64,000 bases of DNA from Eupeodes corollae (lineage: Eukaryota > Arthropoda > Insecta > Diptera > Syrphidae): positions 11,319,118 to 11,383,117 of the forward strand of contig NC_079149.1 in NCBI RefSeq assembly GCF_945859685.1, in the 5' to 3' direction. Position numbers and translations under genes: made by a program. Below, piece after piece: positions 23,561 through 36,700 of the stretch (within the stretch, counting starts at the first letter, position 1; each line of letters begins with the position of its first letter). The notes beneath the pieces were generated by a model. It worked only from the letters and a program-made list of their open reading frames with translations, was not told the origin of the DNA and did no database searches.

Positions 23561-26440
23561 ATTTTCTTTCAAAAAATAGAAAATCGTAAAAAAAATATCG
23601 AATAGTGTTCTATATGTCATTTATTTTTTCACCAAATTCCTATGTTTTTGGTAACCTTGGTTAACAATCCAACAAATGTCTTTTATGCCATCATTACAAA
23701 GATACCAAGATAAGGAGTCACTTAGAGTCTTAAAAAAGATGAAATAGATATGAACAAAGTTTAAACGATCTCTTTATAAATTTTATTCAATTTATTGGAC
23801 AAATGAAAGCTATGTTTTAATATCTTAAAACTTAATATGAAAATTTTGAAAGTAGATCGCATCAAATGAAATTTGATACATGCTTAATTTTTGCAAAAAC
23901 CAATCAATTCTCGTAAAATGCTTTTATTTAAAATTAATTTCGATACAAAAATCTTTAAATTAAAAAACAAAACAAAAAATCAAGGTGTGGTTAAAACCAG
24001 CTATTGCAATAATTAGTAAACATTTGTTTTATTTTCTTAACTATTTATAAACCTTTAATCTATAAAACTCTTAAGAAATTTAAAATCAAAAAATAAAATA
24101 AGCTTAATTCCACAATATCTGAGTCATTTTGTTTTTAATTGAATACAATTATTCAACACTCTGTTTGGATATTCAAATTTTCGATTTATTTTTTCTGTTT
24201 TTCTCAAATAACTATTATAATTAAATAAAAATCTACTATCATAAAATAGGTGTATATAAATATATTTATAATACACTTGTTTTTTTCTTATCAACTAAGC
24301 TTTGATCTTAGTTCGCGCCTTAAGAACAAAACCAAACTCAAAACTAACAACATTTTTATTCCTCAAAACAAGAAAAATAACACAGAAATTCGAATCTAAC
24401 AATAAATAAAAAAGAACCAATTAATTAAACATTCGATTTTTTTGTTTTTTGTTGTTTCTTATTTTGTAAATTTGTTTCTTTTTAAATCAAATCAACTAAT
24501 TAATGTGATATGCTAATATAATTGGATGGCATTAATATTGATTTCTTTCTTTTGTCTTAAATTTAACTTCTTTCTTTTTGCATAAAAATCTTCCTCGTTA
24601 TTTGAATCTTCATCAAATACTTATAAATTTTTATAAAAATTCCATTTTTATCTTAGCAGAGATATCTTTATCATATTCGTAAAAGATCTCATCGCATTTT
24701 GATGTATCTTAAAGATACGTATTGACTTTTATAATATTAAATATTTGCTTCACCGTTCAGGGGACTAAGTTAAAAAGTAACATATTTTTTTAGCAAACAT
24801 AAGAATCGATTTGTCAAGCATTCTGTTTGTATATTTAACCGAATATTCGGAGAATTCAAGACCCCTTCACTTTAAATATATCTTTTCTTTTTTTTGTTTT
24901 TGTTGTTTTTGTTAAAGAAACCAGAATTGCTGCCATCAATCTTAGGTTTTATTGAAGTAAAGTCATGGAGTTAAAAGTCTGTGTCGTGTTCATATTGTAA
25001 AGTCTTTTGGGAGACCCAATTACTTTTCTGTTTATGTCGATTTCAGAAAAATACAACAACAACAACATAGATATGAATTCTTGTGTCAATAAAAATAATT
25101 CACCTGGAATTTAAAGAAAAACCTTTCCTTCTGCACTTTGTTCTCCTTCTCTCTCTCAGTCTATCTGAGGATGTCCCAGAACAAGACGAACACACAAAAA
25201 ACATGAACATAACGTTTATAATTTAAAGCCTCATAATAAATATTATTTGATTATACGCGTGTTTTTTCTGTCTTTTTGATTACATTATTGACAAAGTCAC
25301 ACGAAATAAGATGCATGTTTTGTGTGTGCAGTGCATACAGCACACACGAAATTGTGGTGCACTAGTTTGTGACATGTTGAGCCCTCGAATTCTGACAGAT
25401 AAGATATGACAAAAAGCAGTTTCGAAATCAACATTGAAAAACCAGATAAGCTAGATACGAGTATGTGAAGTCAACACTTTCAAATTTAAACTTCAAACAA
25501 AAAACAGCACAAACATCAAAAAAGATAAAAACATACAAAATAAAAACAAACTCAAACCCAAAAAGCCACCAACCGTCTTCGTCCGCGTTTACTTCGTCGT
25601 CGTCGCCTTCATTTGCTTCGCGCTCATCATGGTTGTCTTGGACGACGGACACGGATTGTCTCAGGGCATTACATGCAAATATAACACATGAAAGTCTCGT
25701 TGTTGTGAGCTTGAAAAGTGTCGCATTTGCGTAAAATTATGCATGGCACGTATAAACCAGAGTGAACTATGGGCGCATGGTGTTGCATGACAAGCGACTG
25801 CGAGTGCGAGTGAGCCTCAAAACGCTGTTTTTCTTCTACTTCTTTTGTCTTCTTCTCTTTTCTGGGTTCTTTTTGAATTTCTAGGAATAAATGTCATGTC
25901 AAAAAAAGAGAGAAATGGTTAAAAGTTAAAACAAAAAAATCAGCAAACGTGTAACAAAACAACGGCGACAACTCTACGCTATCGATGGCAACAAGAGATG
26001 GTGATGATGGTGACAATGATGGGAGAGCAGAAACGAGCGACGGCTGGCAGCGACGACGACGAGTTGGAATTTTATGTCACCGATTGTGACAGCTTCAGAC
26101 GAAATCTGTTATGGAACACGCATACCTAAATTTAGTCTGAAGTGGGATGACCACCAGAGAAAGGTCTCGAGACAGATAGGTACAAATACACTAAAGTACA
26201 ACAACAAAAAAAAGAGAAATATTACTGCGAGAAATCAATCAGTGGGTGGTTTATAATTTGACATTTGATGCTACCTGTCAGCTTGTTGGATGTGATGTTA
26301 AAAATGCTGTTGAAAACATCTTTTGAATCTTGAAGAGATTAATTTAAATTTTGAATTTTGTTAAAATTAAATCGTATATCAAGTCTAGAATTTATTTTTA
26401 GATCTGACTTTGAATGGATTAATAGAAACGTATCTAATAT
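23561..26440. other. Intron 1 between the two array blocks
   Basis: Mostly AT-rich. At 25,560-26,110 the sequence is distinctly richer in GC, with GTCGTCGTCGC-like runs and GATGATGGTGACAATGATGG. Open frames there (60-89 codons) have no domain. It could be regulatory. The microsatellite-like CAACAACAACA at 25,060 is simple sequence. Confidence 0.4.
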
Positions 26441-27945
26441 CAATCAATGTTTCATGTTGGGCGCCATTTATGGTATAGATTTTGAATAGATGACATAGTG
26501 ATGCAAATATCTAAAAACAGGAACATTACATTAGTTTTCTAGCAAAAATGAGTTCCTAGAAAAAGGAATTTCACAACAAAGGTTTATGTTGGGCGCCATT
26601 TTGAAAACTTTGTTCATATTTCTCTGTTATTCTGTTATTCTATCAAAAATAAGATAAGGCTTTCTAAGATGTTATATTTGTTTATATGATCACTTTAAGC
26701 TTACTTCGCATTCAACTACCAAGAAATTTTGCTTATAAACTTAAATATAAGGTTTCACGTTGGGCGCCATTTAAACAATTCAGTGCATCAAGACAGAATA
26801 GTCTCGCAAATTTATAATTTTCCATATTTTATCAAGTAAGTGTTTGATACAATCTCTAAAATAGAATATCTATTTTATAATATGAAGACCTTCATGTTGG
26901 GCGCCATTTAAAAAAGGAATTATCTATTTATTTCGCAGAATAGGAATTAAAGAAAGATACATGAAATATTATACATAAATGACTATTTAAATTAAATTTT
27001 ATTTCAAATAATAAAGAAATAACACAAAAACAAAAAAAAATCAATAATCAAAATCATGTTGGGCGCCAATTAAGAATGATTTTGTTTAGATAGAATATTG
27101 AAAGAAAAATTTAACATCATAAACATTTAATTACTTTTCTTGTAAGTGAAAGTAAGTTCATAGAAAAAAGAATTTGAAATAAAAAAAAAGTTTCACGTTG
27201 GGCACCATTTTTGATATATTTTCTTAATGTTTTTTGGGAAAAGTCGGAAAAGGTTATAGGATTTATCATTATCTTATGAATGCTTAAAGTTGGCGTACAC
27301 AAGAAATGATAAAATTACAAAATAAAAGCTTGATATTGGACGTCATTTCACACTTTAGTTAAATTGTCAGCAATTAAATGCGTTGGTGTGAATTTTCATA
27401 TTTTTGAAACGGTTTTGAAAATAAAATACCTATCTAAGAAAGGGATACATGTTGGGCGCCATTAAAAAGTTTGTCTATTTATCTTCTGGTAAATAAAGAT
27501 TAGCAAAAAGTATAAACTAAACTAAATTTAATTGGAATCAAAAAAACATTCATTAATTGGTTCACATTGGGCGCCATTTCAGTTTTGGTTTTGACTATGA
27601 TGGAATTATTTTGATTTAAATGTAATGAACTTAGTTTTTTATGGAACATTTTAAAATTATAATAATTTGTTAAAAAAATATCAAGGTAGGAGCTATTTAG
27701 GAAATTCCGAGAGAATTGGTCTAAAGATATATTAAATTTCTTACTATAACGACTATTTTCTGTAGCTTCTAGATTGAAGTCCCAGATTATGTTGGGACTT
27801 TTAAGGCTAAATTTTTGAGAAAGAAGAAACAAATACGCAAAGAAAATCAAGATATTTCTTGTTAGGCGCCATTTAAGGCTTAATTTTTGAAAAAGAAGAA
27901 ACAAATACGCAAAGAAAATCAACATATTTCTTGTTAGGTGCCATT
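26441..27945. repeat. Box-containing tandem array, right block
   Basis: Twelve boxes like TTTCATGTTGGGCGCCATTT start near 26,449, 26,581, 26,751, 26,890, 27,052, 27,190, 27,330, 27,446, 27,560, 27,787, 27,853 and 27,925, spaced mostly 115-170 bp. Several boxes are perfect for GTTGGGCGCCATT; others carry one or two changes (GGCACC, GGACGT, TAGGCGCC). The spacers are AT-rich and more diverged than in the left block. The last two boxes belong to a near-identical 72-bp direct duplication (27,801-27,872 and 27,873-27,944). The array ends abruptly after 27,945. Confidence 0.87.
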
Positions 27946-28514
27946 TATTTGTTTAATTAAGGATATTTAATAAATACTGCACATGAAGTTGCTTTTATAT
28001 TACAATAAATAAAGTTTGGATCTCAACTCTTTCGATTAGTTTTTCGATTATCTTGTTATTGTTTTAATTACAGGAAATCCTCTTTCAAACAAAACAAACA
28101 AAAATACATCAATTATAAATGCTAAAACATTAATTTAAAAATAAAGATCATTTGCTTTGCATCTTTTTATTAACACATAACCTACCTACATAACATATAC
28201 ATGCATATATCTCCTAAGCATATAGTTTAATGGCATCCAAGTAGATCAGCTAGATTAAGCCTACGCTTTAATTTTCAATAACATAAAACAATAACAAATC
28301 CCGCATCTAACTTCATACATATCATACAGACTTATACATAGTAGATAATTCTGTAAGACAACATTTTGCATCATAGAAAGCACCCTACGACCTCGTCTCT
28401 GATTAAATCCATGTAGGCTTACACCAAAGATAATAATAATACAAAAAAAAAATAAAGCAAAAACATATCAAACTTAAAACACTTCGTCGTATAACAGTGA
28501 GTGGTCGTCATCGT

Positions 28515-28560
28515 CTTCGTCATCATCATTATTATCATCATCATCATTATATTCACTTTT
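28515..28560. repeat. ATC/ATT trinucleotide microsatellite
   Basis: Runs of CATCATCATTATTATCATCA continuing to about 28,556. Interrupted trinucleotide repeat, noncoding in the intron. Confidence 0.85.
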
Positions 28561-28689
28561 ATAATCATCGGTTTATTTTGTTTGTAGAATTCACGAGCAC
28601 CTTATGATGCCCGATTGCATGTTTAATGCAACAATAATCACACGAGAAGAAAAGTACTATCCTCAAAGCAAAATGTCAACATAAAACTC

Positions 28690-28752
28690 AACATTTTACC
28701 CAACAACAACAAGTCGAACAACAACAACAACAAAACCAGCAACAATAACAAG
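28690..28752. repeat. CAA trinucleotide microsatellite
   Basis: Interrupted CAACAACAACAA repeats, e.g. 28,702-28,712 and 28,720-28,733. Noncoding. Confidence 0.85.
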
Positions 28753-31700
28753 ACGAGTTAGATATTATTCTATTTGCAGATAAAAATTTTCTCCCCACAC
28801 ATGTTTTTATAAAAATATATTTTGTGCCCACTCACATTTACAACACAAGCACACACACACTCATATATAAAATAACAAATAAAAATTAACAACCAAACAA
28901 CAAAAATGTTAAGTTTTTATTCCTGGTGTTGAGTTTTCATGCGCTCAATACAGGTTTTCCTTGAGGCACTCCACTTCACTCGCATAAAATAACACAAAAC
29001 AAGAAAATTTAACACAGGCACATAAACAGAGGGAAATATAAATTCTCACAAATACGTACACATCAAAAGAACAACAACAAAAATACATTTAACCAAATGC
29101 ACAATAAAAGTGAGACAGAAAGAAAATAAACGTAGGCGAACTTTGTCTCTCTCAAATAAGCCGAGTTACCAACTGAACGAACTAAAAACAAGAAAAATGA
29201 AAATGATTGTTGGGTGAGCCAAAGCCAAAGCTAAAGCCAAAGCCAGATCCCAGCTCAACAGCAACAACAACCTCAGAAACTTTGAACAAAACAACCAGAT
29301 ACCTGTAAGGCACAGCTTACATTGCCTCAGCCCTATAATTATTATTAAGCTCGTTTTGTTCGATTTTCTTCTTCTTCATCATGATCATCATTATCGTCAA
29401 CATCTTTTTTTGCTTCCTCGACTTTTGATATGAAAAATACCAAACTCTTCAGGTTAAGTAAGCCGACAGATTCAACACTCTATGGTTTGACCATTGTGTC
29501 TGCATCACAATAATACACAGCTACCTATTTGTAGTGTACTCCTGTTGGGCTAACTCGTTTACAAGATTATCACGCAACTTCCACACGCATTCGAATGTGT
29601 GTAGATTTTTTTTCTTCTGTCCGTCATTCCGTCAGTCCGTCAACTAAACGAGTTTATGGCGCCGTCGATGTATTCCAACTCGTCGCCAGCTCTCTTTGCA
29701 GAGATATACTTACATATTTATTTTCAATTGTCTTGGAAAGCCATCAGCAACAGTTGAGCATTTTATTGCCGCCACAGATAATTGTTGCAAAAACAAAAAC
29801 CAACAACACATAAAACTACTGAAGAACGTACAGAAGCGAAGTTTAAAAAAAAAACACAAGCACAAGAGTACCGAAGAATTCATTTAGAATGCTTCAAGTG
29901 CCTTTGCGTTAAGATATTCTTCTTCTCTATTATTTTAAACCATCATCATCATGCATCGCATTTGTGGCTCGGCGGATCGGCGGCGGTGGTAAGAGGGATG
30001 GATTAAAGCGAGGTCTCCTCTGATTTGAAATTATATTTAACTTAAACTTCTAACAGCAACTCTGCCACCATTATAGTACACTTTGAACACTAAAGTGTGT
30101 ACACTTTGTACGAAATTCCAATGAATTATTTATCGCAGTGTCTGGGTGAGTGTTAATGACTGCCGCGTGTGTCTGCAACCGTAGCGTTGTCGTCGTTGTC
30201 TCTAACTCGCTTGCTATATCCTTTGAGTTAATACCGCACGTGCTTTGATTTACTTTCACCACATACATATACATAAATTAATTCAAAAACGCAAAATTCA
30301 TAGGAAAAACCAGTTCTAACTGTTAATTAAACATTTTCAATCTTTCAAATTAATTGAAATTGAAATAATGTACACAAAATAAAGTTTGCTGGTCAAGTCT
30401 TTTGTTTTATGTGCGTGTTGTGCTTTTGCAAATGGAAAGGAATTAAAAAACAACTTTTTGTTTTGCTCTGTTGTCTGGTTAAGAATATAAATTCTCAAAA
30501 AACAATCTCTGTCCAATTTGTTATGAATTTACTCGTGTATAATGACTTTTGATTTATGCTTCTGGAATGGAAGATTTATCCCCCACCAAAAAGTAAAAAT
30601 GAAATGGCCATTTATGGATACAACAAAATAAAAAAAGAAAAATTAAAGAAACAGATAATAACAATAATTTTATGACAATTTTATCTATTACTTAAAATCT
30701 TAATGGTGTGTTTGGCTTGATGCTGTTGGTGTTGTTGTTGTTGCTGCTTTCATATATCTCTCCTCCTATATAGATGTGCATATAGGTTATCCCATACGGT
30801 CCTCATCATCCCAGGTATAAGCCAAAAACCCGATTATCCAACTTCGGAGTCGTCTTTTTTGTTTTGTTTGTTGGTTGGGTCTTCTCTTCTTTTGTTGTTA
30901 TCTTTTTGGTGTCTTTTATTTTATTTTATGAAGAAACTCCAATTCCAGGTGTTTTTTTCTTATTTATATTCTTTAGTTTTATTTTTTGTAAACGTTTTCC
31001 ACGAAAACCGTTTAAAACAGCCAGAATGTTGTCCGCCATCAGTCCGGTTCAGCATCATCATCATCATGATCATATTCTTCTCGTTGATGGGTTCTGTGAC
31101 TCTCTTCTTACACCTGAGGGGGTATTCTTAATTCGTTTTTGTTCATTTTTAATGTGTTTTCTGTTGTTCGAGAAGAATTTTCTGTCCTGTTTTTTTTTGG
31201 TTACAGGAGAGAAAGATTTTTTTTGAAGATAGAAAAAAGAAGAAACGCGTTAAGATGTTCCATTTCAATATAGAGTCACTGTGAGTGGCTCCATTTACAT
31301 TAACAACAAGATTACATATGAATAAACTTAAAAATTTAGAAGTATATAACATAAAGTAGTAAAGTATTTATTTTTATTACTTAACTTTATCTCATTTTAA
31401 AGATTAAAGTGGAAATTATAAGATTTTCTTTCAAAAAGAGTTCGTTGATCAGCTCTTTTATTTATATTTATTAATTTTTGTTCTTTTTTTCTATCATCCT
31501 TAAAAAGAAAAGGCTTGGTTTTAAATTGGTTATACTTTGTTTGTCGGGTGTGACAATTTACGAGTCTATGATAAAGAATCGATGCAAGTAATTTTTAAGA
31601 CGAAAAGTGTGACACGTTAAGTAAAAGAAATTTTAACTCATATTTCTTTCAAGGGCCTTAAATATGCTGACACATAAAAATAGACACTTGAATGAAGTCA

Positions 31701-32585
31701 AACATAGAATATACATTAATAAATATAAGAAATGAGATAAAGAAGATTCACTTAAATAAATCTATAAGAAATTTGCTTAAATTAAGGAAATAAAAAATAT
31801 ATATGGAGTTTATACCATTAAAGTGGCGCCCAATGCAATAATTGTATATTTTATTTAAATTAACCTAAAATTCTCTCTAATTTCCTTAGAAAAAGGGGAG
31901 AGGGGGAAGAAGTGGCAAATCTATATTATGTATGTTGCTTCTTTTTCTTAGTTCGCTTTCTGCTAAGGCCTTTAGAAATATTTTACAGATGTCTTGACAA
32001 TTTTTTCTTGCATTGTGCATAACCTTCAAAAAATAAACACATATGTAAAAGGTTTTAAAAACTTCAATATGCCAGAGAAATAGTGAGGGGATAAAGCCTT
32101 GCAAGTTATTCCACATAAGTGTAGTACGGTTAAAGAACAAACTCCTGTTTTTTACAGTACGACAAAAGTTGTGCTCAAGAGTGATGGATATTACTATAGA
32201 AGCACATATATCACGGTTAAATTGTTGAAGAGAAAAAATTCGACTGGCTACTTCACTAGTTTAAAAGGCAAGCAAGTTTACGAAGATATTTCAGTGACGT
32301 TATTAGTCTATGACATTATTGTACACAATCATTTTAAAAACTTTAATTCTAACCCTTTTCTTCCGAATAGAAAAGAATGCAGATGTTTAAGAAATGTGAT
32401 TTCTTTGACGTTAGGCGAAATTGACTTAATTAATTAAGACAATTGTATAAAAACAAATATGAGTTTGTGTGTCTAATTGTCTACGGACCAGATCAACACC
32501 TTATTTAGCAGATGTTCTTGAAAAAAAAAATGAAACATACTTTTACACCAATTCAAAAATTCAAGTTTTTGACTTAAGACTTATA

Positions 32586-33740
32586 TACAAGTACTGCAGC
32601 GCTTTAACTCCTCGTGGAGCATAGGGCTGCAACAAGATCCTTCCACCTATCCCGATTTATCACAACTGACCTCAGCTGTTTTCACTATTGAACACCTTGA
32701 GACCGAGTCTCAATCAAAACTGATGACCTCCAAGTTGTCTTTGGTCTTCAAACGCGTCTATTACTCTGGAGATTCGAGTGGACTGATTGTTTTACTATAT
32801 TGTCGTCTGGTTTCCTCAGTGTATGGCCTATCAAACGCCATTTCCGTTGCATGATGTCTACGTCCATTTTTTTCTGTCCGGTACTATACCACAGCTCAAC
32901 GTTAGAAATGGTTTGTGGCCACCGGATCTTCAGAAGCATATATCAGCACTGATTTGACGTTGGATTCAAAGGCTTTCAACTTGGTGCTTAGCGATATTTT
33001 GCTAGAGTTCCACCCAGGAGAAAGGATTTCTAATGCACTACCGGCTTTGTTTATTCTACTGTTAACATCGAGGTCCATTCCGCCATCGAGAGCTATAAAA
33101 CTTCCCAGATAATTAAACTGCTCGACCTCCTCTATGTTCCCCTGCCTTAGAATAAATTGTGTGTATTGGCCCTTGGTCATTACTTTGGTCTTATTTGTCT
33201 TAATCCTTAAGCCAGCCACCTCTCCATTCAATTGCAGCAAATGACCTATCTGATTTAAGCCTGCCGTGTTGTTTGCCATGAGCCATATGTCGTCAGCATA
33301 ATCTACAGTGGCTAAGCTTGTCAAACAGACTCCTTTGGATACCGTACCTTTCATTTGTACCCACCGTGGAAGTCATCACATCGTCAATCGCCAGCAAAAA
33401 CAGAATTGGTAACAAGACATCTCCTTGTTTCACTCCTTGACGCACATTGAAGGAGTCGGAATGCTGGCCATTGTGCAACACAAAACACCTTTCGTTGTTG
33501 TACGATTCTTTAATAATAGCGACAATTTTCTCAGGGACTCCTCGCGAAATAAGCGATCTCCAGACGCATTCACGATTGACCCGTTCAAAAGCCTTCTCAA
33601 AATCTACAAACATTAAGTACTGTGGTGATTGGTACTCAGATGATTGTTCAAGTATAATTCGCGAGGTAAAATGTAAAATTAAATGGTGGTTTACATAAAA
33701 GCCCTTGAACATTTTGAACACTGAATATAGAAGTCAAGAA
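32586..33740 (-). pseudogene. Non-LTR retrotransposon RT relic, little decayed
   Basis: On the - strand 33,721-33,293 reads FVDFEKAFERVNRECVW (RT motif A, catalytic Asp present) and then GVKQGDVLLPILFLLAIDD (motif B). After one frame change in the overlap at 33,293-33,354, the reading continues with TVDYADDIWLMAN (motif C; YADD at about 33,300-33,289), and then with the thumb-like segment EQFNYLGSF to about 32,902. A third frame (32,939-32,748) reads RKWRLIGHTLRKP, the C-terminal signature of many arthropod and trematode RTE-like elements. Motif residues are intact and only about two frame changes are seen, so this is one of the younger insertions here. The endonuclease is missing (5' truncated). 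It lies antisense to Egfr. Confidence 0.85.
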
Positions 33741-36700
33741 TGACCGTCACTTTAACAAAACTAACAACCGAATGAAAATCCAAATCAGAGTGGAAGAATT
33801 CCCACAGCTCGAATGCAAATTGTCAAGAAAGTCAAAAATTTACCAATGTTTTCAATAACTACATTTTTAGTGGAACTAACTACATTTTGGGATACAAATG
33901 ATTTACTTAACAAAAATTGACATTCAACTTATAAGTCAACTATATTTCTAGATTCCTTAGCATAAAAATGTGTCTCAAGTTAGAGGATTTTTGATCCATA
34001 ACAAGAGGTTTTGTATTTCAGAAAATTCAAAAATGCATTGCATTGAAAATAAAATAATAAATCTTCCATAAATCATAGGCTTTCTAAAAAATGTCTTAAT
34101 CCGACGCCATATGGCTGCCATCTATATCATCTTCATTTTCATAAAAATAAAAAAAATACTACCAAAGTCATAAATTAACGAAACTCAGTCAGATAGACCG
34201 AAAGATAGGCCACCCACAAAAAATTATCTATCAACAAAACCTCCTACTTACATAGACAAAAGACACTATAATGAAGGTCCAAAATCCATCAATAACTTTC
34301 AACACTCATATAAAAAAATTAAACCCAAATCAAACCAACAACAACAAGAAAAAAAACTAAAAATACTTATTTTACAAAAGTAGGCTCTCGAATCATCTTC
34401 CCTCATGTCTTCATCGAAAGCTCAGGTGACACTTAAAATTACTTTTAAAAAAGCCATCTCTGCACCCACCTTATATTTGAAATATTCCACTAACAACAAA
34501 AATGTTTTTAAAAAATGTTTCTTTAGAATTAAATCAAGAAAAATAAAAACAAAAATCCGTAGGTGTATGTTTTATGTCTTTTCTTCTACCAACTAACCAA
34601 CTTAATGCGTAGGGCTAGAGATGCGCTGTAAAGTGTTAGTTAGTGATGAGGAAAGTCACTAGCTTTAAAGCTGCTAATCATTATGCTAAATAAATTGCTA
34701 CGCATTAATTAGTTAGAAGGTATGTGGTTAAATCCGATTTCCGATTTATTCATTACGTAGACAAATTTAAATTTAAAAAATGACGCAGATGACACACTAT
34801 CGATATAAAACTTGTGTATATTGTGTCACGCTCTTCTTCCGAATTTTTCTTTTTTATTTTTGTTTTTTTGTGTCGAATGTGGGTTGAAATGGTGTTTTTA
34901 GTGAAGACTCTTTGAACAGGTTGATGTTATTAATTTCTTTTTATTATTTTTATAAGTAAATCAAAAAAATGTACACAGGAAATTGGTCAATATGTGGTTT
35001 TGCCATTATGTTGGTTTGTTTATAATTAATTTTTACCAACTTAGTTTATTGTGTTTTTCTTAAGACAACGAAGTAGAAAAAAAGAAGTGGGCTTCAATCA
35101 ACTCATTAATTGTCAATTTGAAAAAGTGGAGTTTTTGTTTAGCAAATATTTTGCAATTGCTTGATGATGATGGAGACCATGGAAAAGTCACAGTAAGATT
35201 GAGGTTACACTCCTAACAAAACTTTTGATGCCATCAATCATCAAATTGGCAACTCAAACAAAAAAGTTACATTTTTATGAATAATTATCTATAAAGATAC
35301 AAACTGCAAATAAAATGTTTTCTAGGTTGATGGCATCTATCAATAAATTTGTTGTTTTTCTTATGTTTATTGTCTCCATCATCATCTTAAAGACAAAGTC
35401 AAGTCACAAATAATATGACTTGTAAATTTGATACATGCATCCGACAGCACAGAAAAGACATACATAAATATTGAGGGATTGGTGAAATCAAATATGAAAT
35501 CGATGACATTTAAACTCATCGACGGATCGATGGAATGAAAGTTGTTGTGTCGTTTTCGTATACCACCGCACGCGCATTCTTCGTCATATAACAATTATTA
35601 TTATTATTTTCCTATCTCTCTTCTGTCTCTGTGGTTGATGATGATGATGTTGATGGAATGGAAGTATGCATTGCTCGGCTTGTGGTTGAGGAAAAAAGGG
35701 AGTTCTTTTAACTCCTTTTATAAACCAAACCACATTTTATACCCAACCCGTAGTATGTATCATCGAGTAACTTCATAAAATATTTCATATATTGTTTTTC
35801 TCTTTTCTCGAGAACTTGATATCTAAATGATGGTTTTCTTATATTTTTTCTTCTTTGAGCTTTCTAAGAGGTATTTGGTGACATATCACAAAAAGGTCCT
35901 CCAAAGAAAAATAAAAGAGCTGAATAGAAAACTTGATTTAAAAACAAACACCCCAAGATCTTTATGTAAAATCAATAAAACAAAAACAAAAGAGTTGAAC
36001 AGAAAACTTTATTTTAGTTTCTTTTTTTTATTCAATAACTCTGTAATCCATCTATATTTCAATCAAGTGGGAGTAAATTCAATAATGTTCGTTTTTTATT
36101 ACAAATCTCTCGATTTGTGTTTCAATCGTACTTCTAATAAAATTGTAGCGATAACATAAATTCTAAAAATACTTGCCTCCTATAAATCTGAAGGCGAATA
36201 AAAACAAAAGTTGTTAAAAATTAAATTTATACACAAAAATAATAAAAAAAAAAGCATCGTATCGCCCACAATCCAGCACTCACTGCGCACCAACAACAAA
36301 AAAGCATTGAAACAGGTATTTTTCCAATGTTAAGTCAAAGTTTGTTGGATTGTATGTTAGAAAATAAAACTACTAAAAAAAGGGCACACATCGTAGACTG
36401 TTGTGTCGGCTGCTGCGATGCAATGTCTTCCCCCAACTTTTATTTATTAGTTTTTTTTAACTGTCTTCTGTCTGCTGTTATTGTTTTTGTTGTTTTCTTT
36501 TGTTTTGTTAACTGCTTTTTGTGGGCGTTCTAGATGTTAAAAGTGTGCCATCGTATAAACATCTTGAATGCATTGTCTTTTCTTTTCTTAACTTTATATA
36601 AATCGAATAGCGATGAATACAAAATTTAAATAATGTGCATTTTGTAGAAAATTGTAACGGAACTTTCTGTTGATCGTGGGCACACATTTTTTTTTTATTT

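Larger units (their letters stand above)
27946..32585. other. Intron 1, simple-sequence-rich part
   Basis: Contains ATC/ATT trinucleotide runs (28,518-28,556), CAA runs (28,700-28,745), GCCAAAGC hexamer repeats (29,218-29,247) and pyrimidine tracts. Short open frames (60-120 codons) at 29.6-32.4 kb have no recognisable domains. A reverse-orientation partial box (TGGCGCCCAATG) sits at 31,823-31,834. Confidence 0.45.

Noticed and set aside
26074..26256. Frame with a nearby GT as alternative Egfr first exon
   Set aside because: No signal peptide, and joining the GGTACAAA donor does not rebuild the conserved K-I/V-C-I-G-T-K junction.
21671..27945. CRISPR-like array or set of tRNA-Lys genes
   Set aside because: Eukaryotic intron; repeats vary and spacers are related to each other, not unique. 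Only the tRNA 3' end matches, with CCA present, and no 5' half or anticodon arm is seen.
30859..31226. Hydrophobic frames resembling a signal peptide as alternative Egfr first exon
   Set aside because: The Leu/Phe-rich reading comes from T-rich tracts, and there is no phase-1 donor after a Lys codon to join exon 2.
32099..32437. 112-codon + strand frame in intron 1
   Set aside because: No recognisable motif; basic, AT-driven composition; next to a retrotransposon relic.
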